Source: Lentimicrobiaceae bacterium (GTDB lineage Bacteria; Bacteroidota; Bacteroidia; Bacteroidales; F082). From it: a DNA stretch of 35,347 bases. How positions within the stretch are numbered: the stretch's first letter is position 1; every line of letters starts with the position of its first letter. Under the pieces are notes generated by a model, which saw nothing but the letters and a program-made list of their open reading frames with translations, was not told the origin of the DNA and searched no databases. Positions 16,793 through 24,360 of this stretch are shown here, one piece after another. Made by a program: the position numbers and the translations under genes. The stretch covers positions 1 to 35,347 of the forward strand of contig JAISHW010000095.1 in the NCBI GenBank assembly GCA_031262365.1. Reading direction: 5' to 3'.

Positions 16793-18496
16793 TTAAAACC
16801 CAATTAATTCTCCAATAAGAATTCCCGAAATATTCCAGTGGCTGAAATTCCCGCCTTCGGGATCGCCTTGCGGAATTGCAATGGTCATTGTATGCTTGCC
16901 CGGTTTGAGATCGTATAAATTAAAATAGACCGGCTGTGTAGCCGTTCCGGGACACCAGCCCGAACGTGAATAATCGGATGATGAAATGCCGTTCCAAAAA
17001 TTTCCCGAAACAGGATTCAGTTCTCTGAATGTGGCGCAATCTTCGCGCCAAGGCGTGTAAACAAAACGTTTTTCACCGTCAATAAAAATCGAATTTTCTT
17101 TTTGATTGAATTCATCGCCGCCGCCCCAGCCACCATGTCCGGTGCTGATATAACGTAATTTGACGTGTTGTACATTTTCGGGAATTTCAAATTCAATGGT
17201 AAGGCTATCTGTTCCGAAAAGTTTCCCGTAATTCTGACCGCCCATTTCCATAATCGTACAAGTGTTGAACAACGACAAATCCCATGTTTTGTTTTTGTTG
17301 CTGTTTTCCATTGCGTAACTTCCGGGATATGCCAATAAATTTAGATTGAATAAATGTCCGCCTTTATCGTAATTTCCGATATAAGCACCGATGAGCACAT
17401 CGCCTTGTAAATGGTTTCGTAAATCGCTGATTTCTTGTTTGTAATAAGCTTCTTCGCTCCAATCGAGTCCATCGATTTGGACACGATCATTGAAATGTCT
17501 GACACCGAAAGGCGTGAAAAAACGCACCAATTCGATCACCGGCAAGAAATCTTTTTCCAAACGAATGCCTTGATATTTTTCGCCGTCTTTTCCGGTAAGG
17601 ATAGGCAAATCGTCCATTCCATTGATCAAGCCGTTTGTGAATGAGCGGGCGGTGCTTTCTGGAATTACAAATACCGATCCGGTACGGTCGTAAGCGTCGC
17701 CATTGGAATGGGTTTTGATTTCGGCAAAAAGTTGGTAATGATCAGGCAAGGCACTGATATTTATGCGTTTCAAAATAAGTGTGCCTCCTGCAAAGTGAAG
17801 TGTTGTGTCGTGTGGAATGTGGGTAACACGACTGGTATCGCCCCAATGAATTTGGTCGTTTTCGAAAATTGGAATGGTGATAATCAGTTTTTCTTTCTTT
17901 AAATTGTTGAGTTCGCGAGCTGTTTTTTCGATTCCCATATTTTGCGGAAAGAAATGGTCCTTGATTTTCTTTTCTTTTTTGATGTTGACGGCTTCGGTTA
18001 CAGCACTTCCGTTTCGAATGGTTTTGAGTACCATTCCGGGAATGAAGCCCATGTGTGGCGATGGATTTGCGCTGATTTTCGCTTCTTCGCTATACCAAAT
18101 TTCGATCGTATTCGAGTTGATTGAAGTGGTAACTTTTTTGCATTTAAAGCCTAAAATCGTAGCTGTTTCGTCAGATTTTTCAAACGTATTAAAAGTATTG
18201 AAATCGCTTTTGCTGTAATAATGCTCATTCTCGGAGTAAACGAGTTGCGTAATAATTTGTTTTGTGTCGTTGTCAACATACGTAATTGTTTCGGCTAAAC
18301 CGGTGATGGGATTTTCCGAAAGTTTTTCAAAACTGCTAATCATGTATTGGTTATGATACGAAATGATTGTTGTTTTGCTGGTATCGCCGCTTTGCGATCC
18401 GGAATAATAACTTTGATACGTAATGTTGTGTTGCGCATGTAGTTGCATGCAAAAAACAGCAACGAAAACCACGCAAAAAAAGATTTTTGATTTCAT
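16793..18496 (-). CDS. PNGase F-type peptide-N-glycosidase with N-terminal extra domain
   Basis: A 567-residue exported enzyme expected to release N-linked glycans from glycoproteins by cleaving the Asn amide bond. A signal peptide ends near LHA-Q (about 21). Residues 24-175 form a beta-rich N-terminal domain resembling GLPGLI-type Bacteroidota proteins (ITYQSYYSG, YSENEHYYSK, ILGFKCKKV, EIWYSEEA, GFIPGMVLK). The two-part PNGase F sandwich follows (about 225-565). The Y-D-R at 269-271 aligns with the catalytic Asp60 region (WDR) of PNGase F, and GGWGGGDEF (455-463) carries the Glu (E462) matching Glu206. TPWREDCATF, GNFWNG and RSGWCPGTA are strongly conserved. Length is close to PNGase F-II of Elizabethkingia. 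No T9SS tail is present, so it is probably periplasmic. Confidence 0.88.
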   Translation of the reverse strand: MKSKIFFCVVFVAVFCMQLHAQHNITYQSYYSGSQSGDTSKTTIISYHNQYMISSFEKLSENPITGLAETITYVDNDTKQIITQLVYSENEHYYSKSDFNTFNTFEKSDETATILGFKCKKVTTSINSNTIEIWYSEEAKISANPSPHMGFIPGMVLKTIRNGSAVTEAVNIKKEKKIKDHFFPQNMGIEKTARELNNLKKEKLIITIPIFENDQIHWGDTSRVTHIPHDTTLHFAGGTLILKRINISALPDHYQLFAEIKTHSNGDAYDRTGSVFVIPESTARSFTNGLINGMDDLPILTGKDGEKYQGIRLEKDFLPVIELVRFFTPFGVRHFNDRVQIDGLDWSEEAYYKQEISDLRNHLQGDVLIGAYIGNYDKGGHLFNLNLLAYPGSYAMENSNKNKTWDLSLFNTCTIMEMGGQNYGKLFGTDSLTIEFEIPENVQHVKLRYISTGHGGWGGGDEFNQKENSIFIDGEKRFVYTPWREDCATFRELNPVSGNFWNGISSSDYSRSGWCPGTATQPVYFNLYDLKPGKHTMTIAIPQGDPEGGNFSHWNISGILIGELIGF

Positions 18497-18601
18497 ACGT
18501 AAATAATTTGTTTTTTAAAGGTCGTATGCAACTCGCATGATATTTTCATTGCCTTCGGCGTTTTAAGGAACATGCTTCGTTTCATATTTTGAATGTTGTT
18601 G

Positions 18602-19492
18602 TTAGAAAATATCTCCGGTCGTATTTAGAAATGCAAACAGTATAATGCCTATAAAGAGTGAAATCAAGATGAAAATGAGAATGACAAAATACATAATGCC
18701 AAACAACGGCAGTTTCCAAATCATTTCGCCAATGGAAGGTTTGTATACCTTTTTTATGGAAATTATAAAATAAACCAATAAGATACTTGCTAATAAAATA
18801 TCGACGAACCGCCAATTAGGAAGAAGGTATATTCGGATGAAAATCAGAAAAAAGATAATAAATGTAAAGGCAAAGAAATGCAACGAAAAGATAATATGAT
18901 TGGCATAAAACTGTTTCTTGTTTCTAAAAAAAAGTTTGAGCAACAAAGCAAAAAAAGGAATTAGTGCAAATGTAATATATGGAAGTACACTGAAAGTGTG
19001 CCTTTTAATCGAATTAATGAGTTCTCGAACAATAGAAGCATCTTCGTCGGATTCGATATTGACTAATTTATCCGCTTTGTCCTCATTATTTTTTTCTTCG
19101 CTATTGGTAATACGAAATTCCGAATCGATTTCTTTGCTTATTTTTGAGTCGATAACAGTTATGCTAACCGCAAAAAACAACAACGAAATAAACCAAAAAA
19201 GTTTCGAAGGATATACATAGCGAACGATTCGTCCCGAAAAATATTCGTTAGTCAGTTTTCCGGGATAAAAAAGCAAATACTTAAGCGTAATCAAGATTTT
19301 GTTGTCCCAGGCAAATAACGTAGCAAATGTATTGTTGATGATTGCACCTAACGATCGTTCGCTTCCCCAAAAAAAATCTTGTTTGCAGTTGTGACAATAG
19401 CGCGAAATTAATTTGGTGCCACAGTTACGGCAAACAGCTTGTTCGGGAAGTTCTTTTTCTTTTTTTTGTTTGATTGCTTTAGCTATTTTCAT
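18602..19492 (-). CDS. DUF3667 membrane protein with N-terminal zinc ribbon
   Basis: A 296-residue inner-membrane protein. Residues 20-40 hold a zinc-ribbon pattern CRNCGTKLISRYCHNCKQDF (two CxxC pairs), then the family core SLGAIINNTFATLFAWDNKI and LLFYPGKLTNEYFSGRIVRY, which defines DUF3667. Four to five hydrophobic helices follow, interrupted by an acidic soluble stretch (about 110-155, rich in E, D, K). Function is unknown. It starts with ATG at 19492 with a -7 box just upstream, and stands alone: 105 nt separate it from the PNGase gene and about 220 nt from tatC. Confidence 0.85.
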   Translation of the reverse strand: MKIAKAIKQKKEKELPEQAVCRNCGTKLISRYCHNCKQDFFWGSERSLGAIINNTFATLFAWDNKILITLKYLLFYPGKLTNEYFSGRIVRYVYPSKLFWFISLLFFAVSITVIDSKISKEIDSEFRITNSEEKNNEDKADKLVNIESDEDASIVRELINSIKRHTFSVLPYITFALIPFFALLLKLFFRNKKQFYANHIIFSLHFFAFTFIIFFLIFIRIYLLPNWRFVDILLASILLVYFIISIKKVYKPSIGEMIWKLPLFGIMYFVILIFILISLFIGIILFAFLNTTGDIF

Positions 19493-19497
19493 GCAGA

Positions 19498-19505
19498 CAA
19501 AGGTA
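19498..19505 (-). promoter_or_regulatory. -7 promoter element for the DUF3667 gene
   Basis: The reverse strand reads TACCTTTG, an exact TAnnTTTG match 5 nt upstream of the ATG, implying an almost leaderless transcript. The -33 region is weak (TTAA). Confidence 0.4.
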
Positions 19506-19553
19506 ATGATTTACCCGTTTTTGCTTAACAGTCAAAAAGCAGCTTGCTCGAAA

Positions 19554-19684
19554 AGTCATTTCGGCGAATGCCGGAATCTATTATACAATGGAACACTTTA
19601 CACACTTGGGATACTACCGACTTTAAGAGGCTTCATTCATACGAGATTGCTTTATTCACAGTTACTTGTGACGATGCTGTAATG
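19554..19684. repeat. Degenerate dispersed intergenic repeat (hairpin block)
   Basis: Two pieces resemble common bacterial dispersed repeats. GTCATTTCGGCGAATGCCGG at 19555-19574 continues as AATCTATTATACAATGGA and forms an imperfect hairpin (TTTCGGC / GCCGGAA, one mismatch). CGAGATTGCTTTATTCACAG at 19632-19651, followed by TTACTTGTGACGATG, looks like a decayed copy of the GAGATTGCTTCGTTC...GACGA type. No protein reading frame explains the stretch. The family assignment is from memory and needs a genome-wide comparison. Confidence 0.5.
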
Positions 19685-19712
19685 TTTTTTTAGTGAACAA
19701 AAACGAGAAAAA

Positions 19713-20477
19713 TTATTTTTTTTCTACTTTCCGAACAATCAAGATGCTTATTTCGAAGAGTAAATACATTGGAATGCTAACCAACAACAACGTAAATACA
19801 TCTGCTGTTGGGGTAATAATTGCAGCAATGACTAATAAAATGACGATGGCGTGTTTTCTGTATTGAGTCATAAATGCCGACGACAGCATGCCTAATTTTG
19901 CGAAAAGCCAGCAAAGTATGGGAATTTCGAAAATAATTCCCATCATCAAACAAAGCATCATCATCGTATTGATGTAGGAGTGTAATGAAATCATGTTTTC
20001 GACTTCGGAAGAAACTTGATATGTTCCTAAAAATCTGAAAGTTAGTGGAAAAACGACAAAATAACTCAACAGAATACCTATCACAAACATGACGTAACTG
20101 CTGAAAACTACACGTGCCGTGTATTTTCGTTCGTTTCTATAAAGTGCCGGTGATACGAATCGAAACAGTTGATACAAAATATAAGGCGATGAACATAGAA
20201 ATCCCGCATAAAGTGCTACTTTCATGTGTGTTACAAACTGATCTGCCAATCCTGTATTAATCAGTTTCACGAAAAAAAATTCCGATGGTTGTTTTGTGAT
20301 GCGCTGAAGAATTTTATAAATGATGAAATCGTCATTTTTAGGCGCGAAAATGATGTTGAATAAAAAATCTTTGAAAAAGAAAGCTGCAATTCCGAATACG
20401 ACCGTTACAACAGCAATTCGAATCAAGACAGCGCGCAGTTCGTCTAAATGATCCCAAAATGTTAGTTTTTTGGTCAT
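19713..20477 (-). CDS. tatC: Sec-independent protein translocase TatC
   Basis: A 254-residue inner-membrane protein with six predicted helices, the receptor for twin-arginine signal peptides. Typical TatC features: the N-terminal cytoplasmic motif FWDHLDELRAVLIR (7-20), LYQLFRFVSPALYRNERKY with the conserved Phe and Glu of the first cytoplasmic loop that bind the twin Arg, the P-rich IITPTADVFT before the last helices, and a basic C-terminus (VRKVEKK). The first periplasmic loop (about 45-80) is longer and more charged than in E. coli. It lies 10 nt after tatA and is the last gene of the redox operon, encoded beside two predicted Tat substrates. Confidence 0.96.
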   Translation of the reverse strand: MTKKLTFWDHLDELRAVLIRIAVVTVVFGIAAFFFKDFLFNIIFAPKNDDFIIYKILQRITKQPSEFFFVKLINTGLADQFVTHMKVALYAGFLCSSPYILYQLFRFVSPALYRNERKYTARVVFSSYVMFVIGILLSYFVVFPLTFRFLGTYQVSSEVENMISLHSYINTMMMLCLMMGIIFEIPILCWLFAKLGMLSSAFMTQYRKHAIVILLVIAAIITPTADVFTLLLVSIPMYLLFEISILIVRKVEKK

Positions 20478-20487
20478 GTGCGATGGG

Positions 20488-20703
20488 CTATTTTTCGCTA
20501 TCAGTTTCTGTAACTTCTTCTTTTTTAGGTTCTTTAATGTCTTTTTCTACACCGTTCATTCCGTCTTTAAAACTCTTGACACCTTTTCCCATACCACGCA
20601 TCAGTTCAGGAATTTTTTTTCCGCCAAAAAACAGTAAGATGACAAGCGCAACAATTATAATCTCTTGATAGCCAATGCTTCCGAGAAAAAGTAAGTTGTT
20701 CAT
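20488..20703 (-). CDS. tatA: Sec-independent protein translocase TatA
   Basis: A 71-residue Tat pore subunit. It has a short N-terminal membrane helix (about 10-26, with the polar residue E14 near its start), then FFGGKKIPELMRGMGKGVKSF, the hinge and amphipathic helix that define TatA/E. A charged C-terminal tail (DIKEPKKEEVTETDSEK) follows. No separate TatB is present, as is usual in Bacteroidota where TatAC suffices. It is placed 10 nt before tatC and 35 nt after the Tat-signal aldo/keto reductase. Confidence 0.95.
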   Translation of the reverse strand: MNNLLFLGSIGYQEIIIVALVILLFFGGKKIPELMRGMGKGVKSFKDGMNGVEKDIKEPKKEEVTETDSEK

Positions 20704-20738
20704 ATTTATTTTGATATTAGATTTATGACAAAGTGTTG

Positions 20739-22157
20739 TTAAAATTCTGATTTTTGTTTTAATTGTTCGACATACACATTGATTCGTTGCATTTCGTGTG
20801 GAATATCAATTCTTTGAGGACAAAACGGTTTGCAAATGTTGCATCCGATACAGTGATCGGCTTGGCGAAGTTTCGGTACGCTTCTATCATATCCGATAAG
20901 AAATGTGTGACGGGCTTGTTTATAATTTTCGTCGTTCGAACTTTTTAGGCGTTCGCCTGCGCTAATTGTGCGGTTATAATGTCCAAAAATTGCCGGAATA
21001 TCCAATCCATAAGGACAAGGCATGCAATACTGACATTCGGTACATTGTATATAATCAGCATTTAACATGATTTCAGTTACTTCCTCTAAAGCCGTATTTT
21101 CTGCCTCTGAAATGGGTTCAAGAGGCGAATAGGTGCGAATATTTTCTTGTAAATGTTCCAAATAAATCATGCCACTGAGTACAGTCAGTACATTTTGTGG
21201 TGTGCCGGCATAACGAAAAGCCCATTTTGCTGCGCTGTCGTGTAGTTTTAATTTTCTTAAAATTTTTAAAGCCTGTGCTCCGATTCGCGATAGCCGACCT
21301 CCTAAAAGCGGTTCCATCACAGTAGCTTGAATGTTTCGTTTTTCCAATTCGCCTAATAAGTATTCGGCATTTATATTAAATCCAGTTGCGTGTTTCCAAT
21401 CGACATAATTCAATTGAATCATTACAAAATCCCAGTGTACGTTGCCTTTATCGTGTTCCGACAAAAGGTGGTCAAATACTTTTACATCGCCATGAAACGA
21501 CCATCCTAAGTTACGAATACGTCCGGCTTCGCGTTCTTTTATCAAAAAATCGAGTACACCACTATGTATAAAACGCGACTCGTATAAAGAGCGTCCATCG
21601 CCTCCGCCAACAGAATGTAGTAAGTAATAGTCGATGTAATCTACTTGTAAGTTTTTCAGCGAATTATGATACATTTCGACGGAAGCATTATATACTTCAC
21701 GATTCGACATTCCTTGATTTGGAAAGCGTTGATTCGACATTTTGGTGGCGATAAAAAATTTATCGCGCGGATGCCGTTTTAAAGCAATTCCTGTTGCTGT
21801 TTCAGACCATCCTCTGACATACACAGGAGCCGTATCGAAATAATTCACACCGTGTTCGATGGCGTAATCAACCAATTCGTTTACAGCATCTTGATCAATT
21901 TCTTCTTCATTCTGTGAATTGATTCGCAGGGGCCAACGCATGCATCCGTAACCCAATAAAGAAACTTTGTCGCCCGTATTCCGGTTGATGCGGTATGTCA
22001 TTTTGTCTTTAGGAACTTCGCCGATTACGCCGCCTTCGGCAACAACGGTATTGTTTGGCTTACAGCCTTGCATCAAAGCTGCCGTAGCTATTGTGCCAAC
22101 ACCTAAGGTCTTTAAAAACTCGCGACGGCTGCTATTTTTTTTATTGCTATTTTCCAT
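20739..22157 (-). CDS. Tat-exported aldo/keto reductase with two C-terminal [4Fe-4S] motifs
   Basis: A 472-residue oxidoreductase. The start is ATG at 22157; a TTG two codons earlier is less likely. The N-terminus holds a strong twin-arginine signal SRREFLKTLG (Arg11-Arg12), a hydrophobic stretch and LMQGC, so Cys32 could be lipidated. The aldo/keto reductase barrel spans about 55-345 with the full catalytic tetrad: Asp108 and Tyr113 (YFDTAPVY), Lys139 (IATKMS), His181 (YYLLHS). Two ferredoxin-like motifs follow: CTECQYCMPCP (372-382) and CIGCNICKPFCP (436-447). Tat export fits an enzyme folded around cofactors in the cytoplasm. It lies 10 nt after the FeS membrane protein gene and 35 nt before tatA. 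The substrate is unknown; the electron donor may be the FeS protein or flavodoxin rather than NADPH. Confidence 0.9.
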   Translation of the reverse strand: MENSNKKNSSRREFLKTLGVGTIATAALMQGCKPNNTVVAEGGVIGEVPKDKMTYRINRNTGDKVSLLGYGCMRWPLRINSQNEEEIDQDAVNELVDYAIEHGVNYFDTAPVYVRGWSETATGIALKRHPRDKFFIATKMSNQRFPNQGMSNREVYNASVEMYHNSLKNLQVDYIDYYLLHSVGGGDGRSLYESRFIHSGVLDFLIKEREAGRIRNLGWSFHGDVKVFDHLLSEHDKGNVHWDFVMIQLNYVDWKHATGFNINAEYLLGELEKRNIQATVMEPLLGGRLSRIGAQALKILRKLKLHDSAAKWAFRYAGTPQNVLTVLSGMIYLEHLQENIRTYSPLEPISEAENTALEEVTEIMLNADYIQCTECQYCMPCPYGLDIPAIFGHYNRTISAGERLKSSNDENYKQARHTFLIGYDRSVPKLRQADHCIGCNICKPFCPQRIDIPHEMQRINVYVEQLKQKSEF

Positions 22158-22167
22158 ATCCAAATTT

Positions 22168-23652
22168 TTAAACGGTATGATGCCTTACATTACCTTCTAC
22201 ATAAATTGCGCTAAACGGACGTGCAGGACATAGATATTCGCAAGCACCACAACCAATACACAACGATTTGTCGATAACCGGAATTTTCAAATCGCTATCC
22301 GGTTCGTTTTCAATCAATGTAATTGCACCTGTCGGACAGGCTTGCGAACATTTTTTGCATTGAATTTTATCGGTATTTACGACACAATTATCTTGAATCC
22401 AAACAGCTGTACCGATTGCTGTTGCCGATTTTTCGGCTGTAGTAATTTCCCGAATCGCACTTGTTGGACAAACATGCGAACATTCAACACATTCGGGACG
22501 ACAATAACCGCGCTCGAACGACATTTCGGGTTGCATCAACGTGGAAAGTTTGTTCGAAGGTCGTAAAACATTGTTCGGACAAGCCGAAATGCAAAGTTGA
22601 CAAGCGGTGCAATGTTGTTTGATGTTTTTTGTTCCTAATGCGCCCTGAGGAACAACAGGGGTGTTGCGATTCGGTATTTTTTTGTCTTCGATGGCAGCCA
22701 AACCGCCGTCAACGTGAAGTTGTTGCGCTTTTAGCGTGCTTCCTAAAGCTAATAAACCCAATATTGATAATGCATTTCGGCGTGATATGTTATCGGAATT
22801 TTGTTCGGTTTCGTTTTTTGTTTTTGAATGAAACGAAACACTATAATTCAGTCCGTCAAATTTGCATTTTTCGATGCAGTTGAAACAAGTTACACAACGG
22901 CTGTGGTCGATATGTTTTGTTTTGGTATCAATACACGATGCTTTACAAGCGCGTTCGCAAGCTTTGCAATTGGTGCATTTGTCGACTTTAAATTGGATTC
23001 TGAAAAGAGAAAATTTCGATAAAAAACCTAATGCTGTTCCGACCGGACAAATCGTGTTGCAATAGGTACGACCGTTTTGCCATGCTAAAATGAAAACGAT
23101 GACTAAAGTAAGTGCTGCAACGCCAAACGTAATCCAGCTTTTTATCCAGACATCTGTCGTATAAAAGGCGTAACTGTCTGCTTTTTCGGCAAAGAAAGCC
23201 AATAAGTTATTGCCTAAACGATACAAAGGCGCGAAAAAATTCGCTGCGATGCGCCCGTAGGTTGCGTAAGGATCAAGTAACGATACTATTATGCTGATTC
23301 CGGCAACGAGACCGATGACAAACAATCCCAAGAAACTGTATCGTAACCACGAAATTGCGGGTGAATAGCTGAAACGGTTTTTTTTACCTTTTCGTCGTCC
23401 CGAAATATTCGAAATGGCATCTTGAAATATGCCGAGCGGGCAAATTACCGAACAATAAACACGTCCAAAGAGTAACGTCAGTAATACCAGTGCAACAATT
23501 ACAATAGTGTTGACAACTAATATTGCCGGAACGAGTTGGATTTTAGCCACCCATCCGAGCCATTGATGTATTGTTCCTGTAAAATCTAAAAATAACAGTG
23601 TTATGAAAAGAAAAAACAGCGAGGCACTAATAATTCGTATTTTTCTAAGCAT
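22168..23652 (-). CDS. Polytopic multi-[4Fe-4S] membrane electron-transfer protein (NapH/YccM-like) with internal Tat-like signal
   Basis: A 494-residue inner-membrane redox protein. Helices lie at about 7-27, 40-63, 103-126 and 172-192. Two NapH-type CxxxCP motifs sit at their ends (Cys67/71 and Cys198/202). A ferredoxin domain follows (Cys226-229-232-236 and Cys253-256-259-263, with an extra Cys240). Then SRRNALSILGLLALGSTLKA (290-309) combines twin arginines with a hydrophobic segment. The C-terminal part carries four more clusters: Cys348-351-354-358, 384-388-391-395, 423-432-435-439 and 465-468-471-475. The arrangement suggests electrons pass from cytoplasmic clusters through the membrane to an external four-cluster wire, which could feed the downstream reductase. 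It follows the flavodoxin gene by 56 nt. Topology is inferred, not demonstrated. Confidence 0.88.
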   Translation of the reverse strand: MLRKIRIISASLFFLFITLLFLDFTGTIHQWLGWVAKIQLVPAILVVNTIVIVALVLLTLLFGRVYCSVICPLGIFQDAISNISGRRKGKKNRFSYSPAISWLRYSFLGLFVIGLVAGISIIVSLLDPYATYGRIAANFFAPLYRLGNNLLAFFAEKADSYAFYTTDVWIKSWITFGVAALTLVIVFILAWQNGRTYCNTICPVGTALGFLSKFSLFRIQFKVDKCTNCKACERACKASCIDTKTKHIDHSRCVTCFNCIEKCKFDGLNYSVSFHSKTKNETEQNSDNISRRNALSILGLLALGSTLKAQQLHVDGGLAAIEDKKIPNRNTPVVPQGALGTKNIKQHCTACQLCISACPNNVLRPSNKLSTLMQPEMSFERGYCRPECVECSHVCPTSAIREITTAEKSATAIGTAVWIQDNCVVNTDKIQCKKCSQACPTGAITLIENEPDSDLKIPVIDKSLCIGCGACEYLCPARPFSAIYVEGNVRHHTV

Positions 23653-23708
23653 GATTTGTATTTTATGGTTACGGTTTACAATTTATAATTTGCAACGTGT
23701 TCCTATTT

Positions 23709-24272
23709 TTAATCGTTCATACTTTTTGCCCAAGTTTCGATATCCGCTTCCGTTGAACGTGCCGAAAAGACTTTACCTTCCTTGATAATTGTTTTTGGGG
23801 AGCAGCTTCCTTTTAGATTTTCAACGGTTTTACCGAAACCACTACTTCCTGAAGTAGCAAAAAGTATAATTGTTTTTCCTGAAAAATCATAACTCTCTAA
23901 AAAAGTGTTGATAATCGTTGGTGCAAGGTGCCACCAAATGGGAAATCCGATATAAATTATATCGTAATGCTCTATTTTTGCATTTTTATCGGCGATTGCC
24001 GGACGCGAATTCTTATCTTGCATTTCAATAGTACTGCGACTTTCTTTATCGTGCCAATCAAGATCGGCTGATGTGTACGGGACATCGGGTTTAATTTCGT
24101 AGATGTCTGCATTCATAATTTTAGAGAGCTTTTCCGCAACCGCTTTTGTTGTGCCTGTTGCAGAAAAATAAGTTACTAAGACCTTCATTTCTTTGTCCGA
24201 TTTTTTTGTTTGTGCATTTGAATAATTAGATAGAAGCATGATCGCTACTATTGATAAAAAAATTGATTTCAT
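23709..24272 (-). CDS. Flavodoxin-like protein with signal peptide
   Basis: A 187-residue FMN protein. The start is ATG at 24272 (MKSIFLSIVAIMLLSNYSNA), a textbook Sec signal cut before Gln21; the frame stays open to 24338, but that extension would include the palindrome at 24320. The flavodoxin fold follows: KVLVTYFSATGTTKAVAEKL (30-49, phosphate-binding loop), IIYIGFPIWWHLAP (flavin-stacking Trp-Trp) and ILFATSGSSGFGKTVENL. Flavodoxins are normally cytoplasmic, so a signal peptide is unusual and implies a periplasmic electron carrier. It is the first gene of the set leading to tatC. Periplasmic FMN insertion would need a flavin supply outside the cytoplasm. Confidence 0.88.
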   Translation of the reverse strand: MKSIFLSIVAIMLLSNYSNAQTKKSDKEMKVLVTYFSATGTTKAVAEKLSKIMNADIYEIKPDVPYTSADLDWHDKESRSTIEMQDKNSRPAIADKNAKIEHYDIIYIGFPIWWHLAPTIINTFLESYDFSGKTIILFATSGSSGFGKTVENLKGSCSPKTIIKEGKVFSARSTEADIETWAKSMND

Positions 24273-24319
24273 ATTTTTTATTTTTTGGGATTCAATATTT
24301 TTTCCGCCTTTTCGTGGAC

Positions 24320-24338
24320 GTGTTGATGTAATCAACAC
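24320..24338. promoter_or_regulatory. Perfect 19-bp palindrome upstream of the flavodoxin operon (candidate operator)
   Basis: GTGTTGATGTAATCAACAC consists of two perfect 8-bp arms around a 3-bp centre. It lies 47 nt upstream of the flavodoxin ATG and 22 nt after the psd stop. It is not followed by a T-tract on either strand, so an operator for a dimeric regulator is more likely than a terminator. No regulator gene is adjacent. Confidence 0.55.
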
Positions 24339-24360
24339 TTATTTGCTCATAATGTTATAA

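Noticed and set aside
19413-19682. Rightward open frame between the DUF3667 and tatC genes
   Set aside because: It starts antisense to the zinc ribbon and continues into the degenerate repeat; no protein signature.
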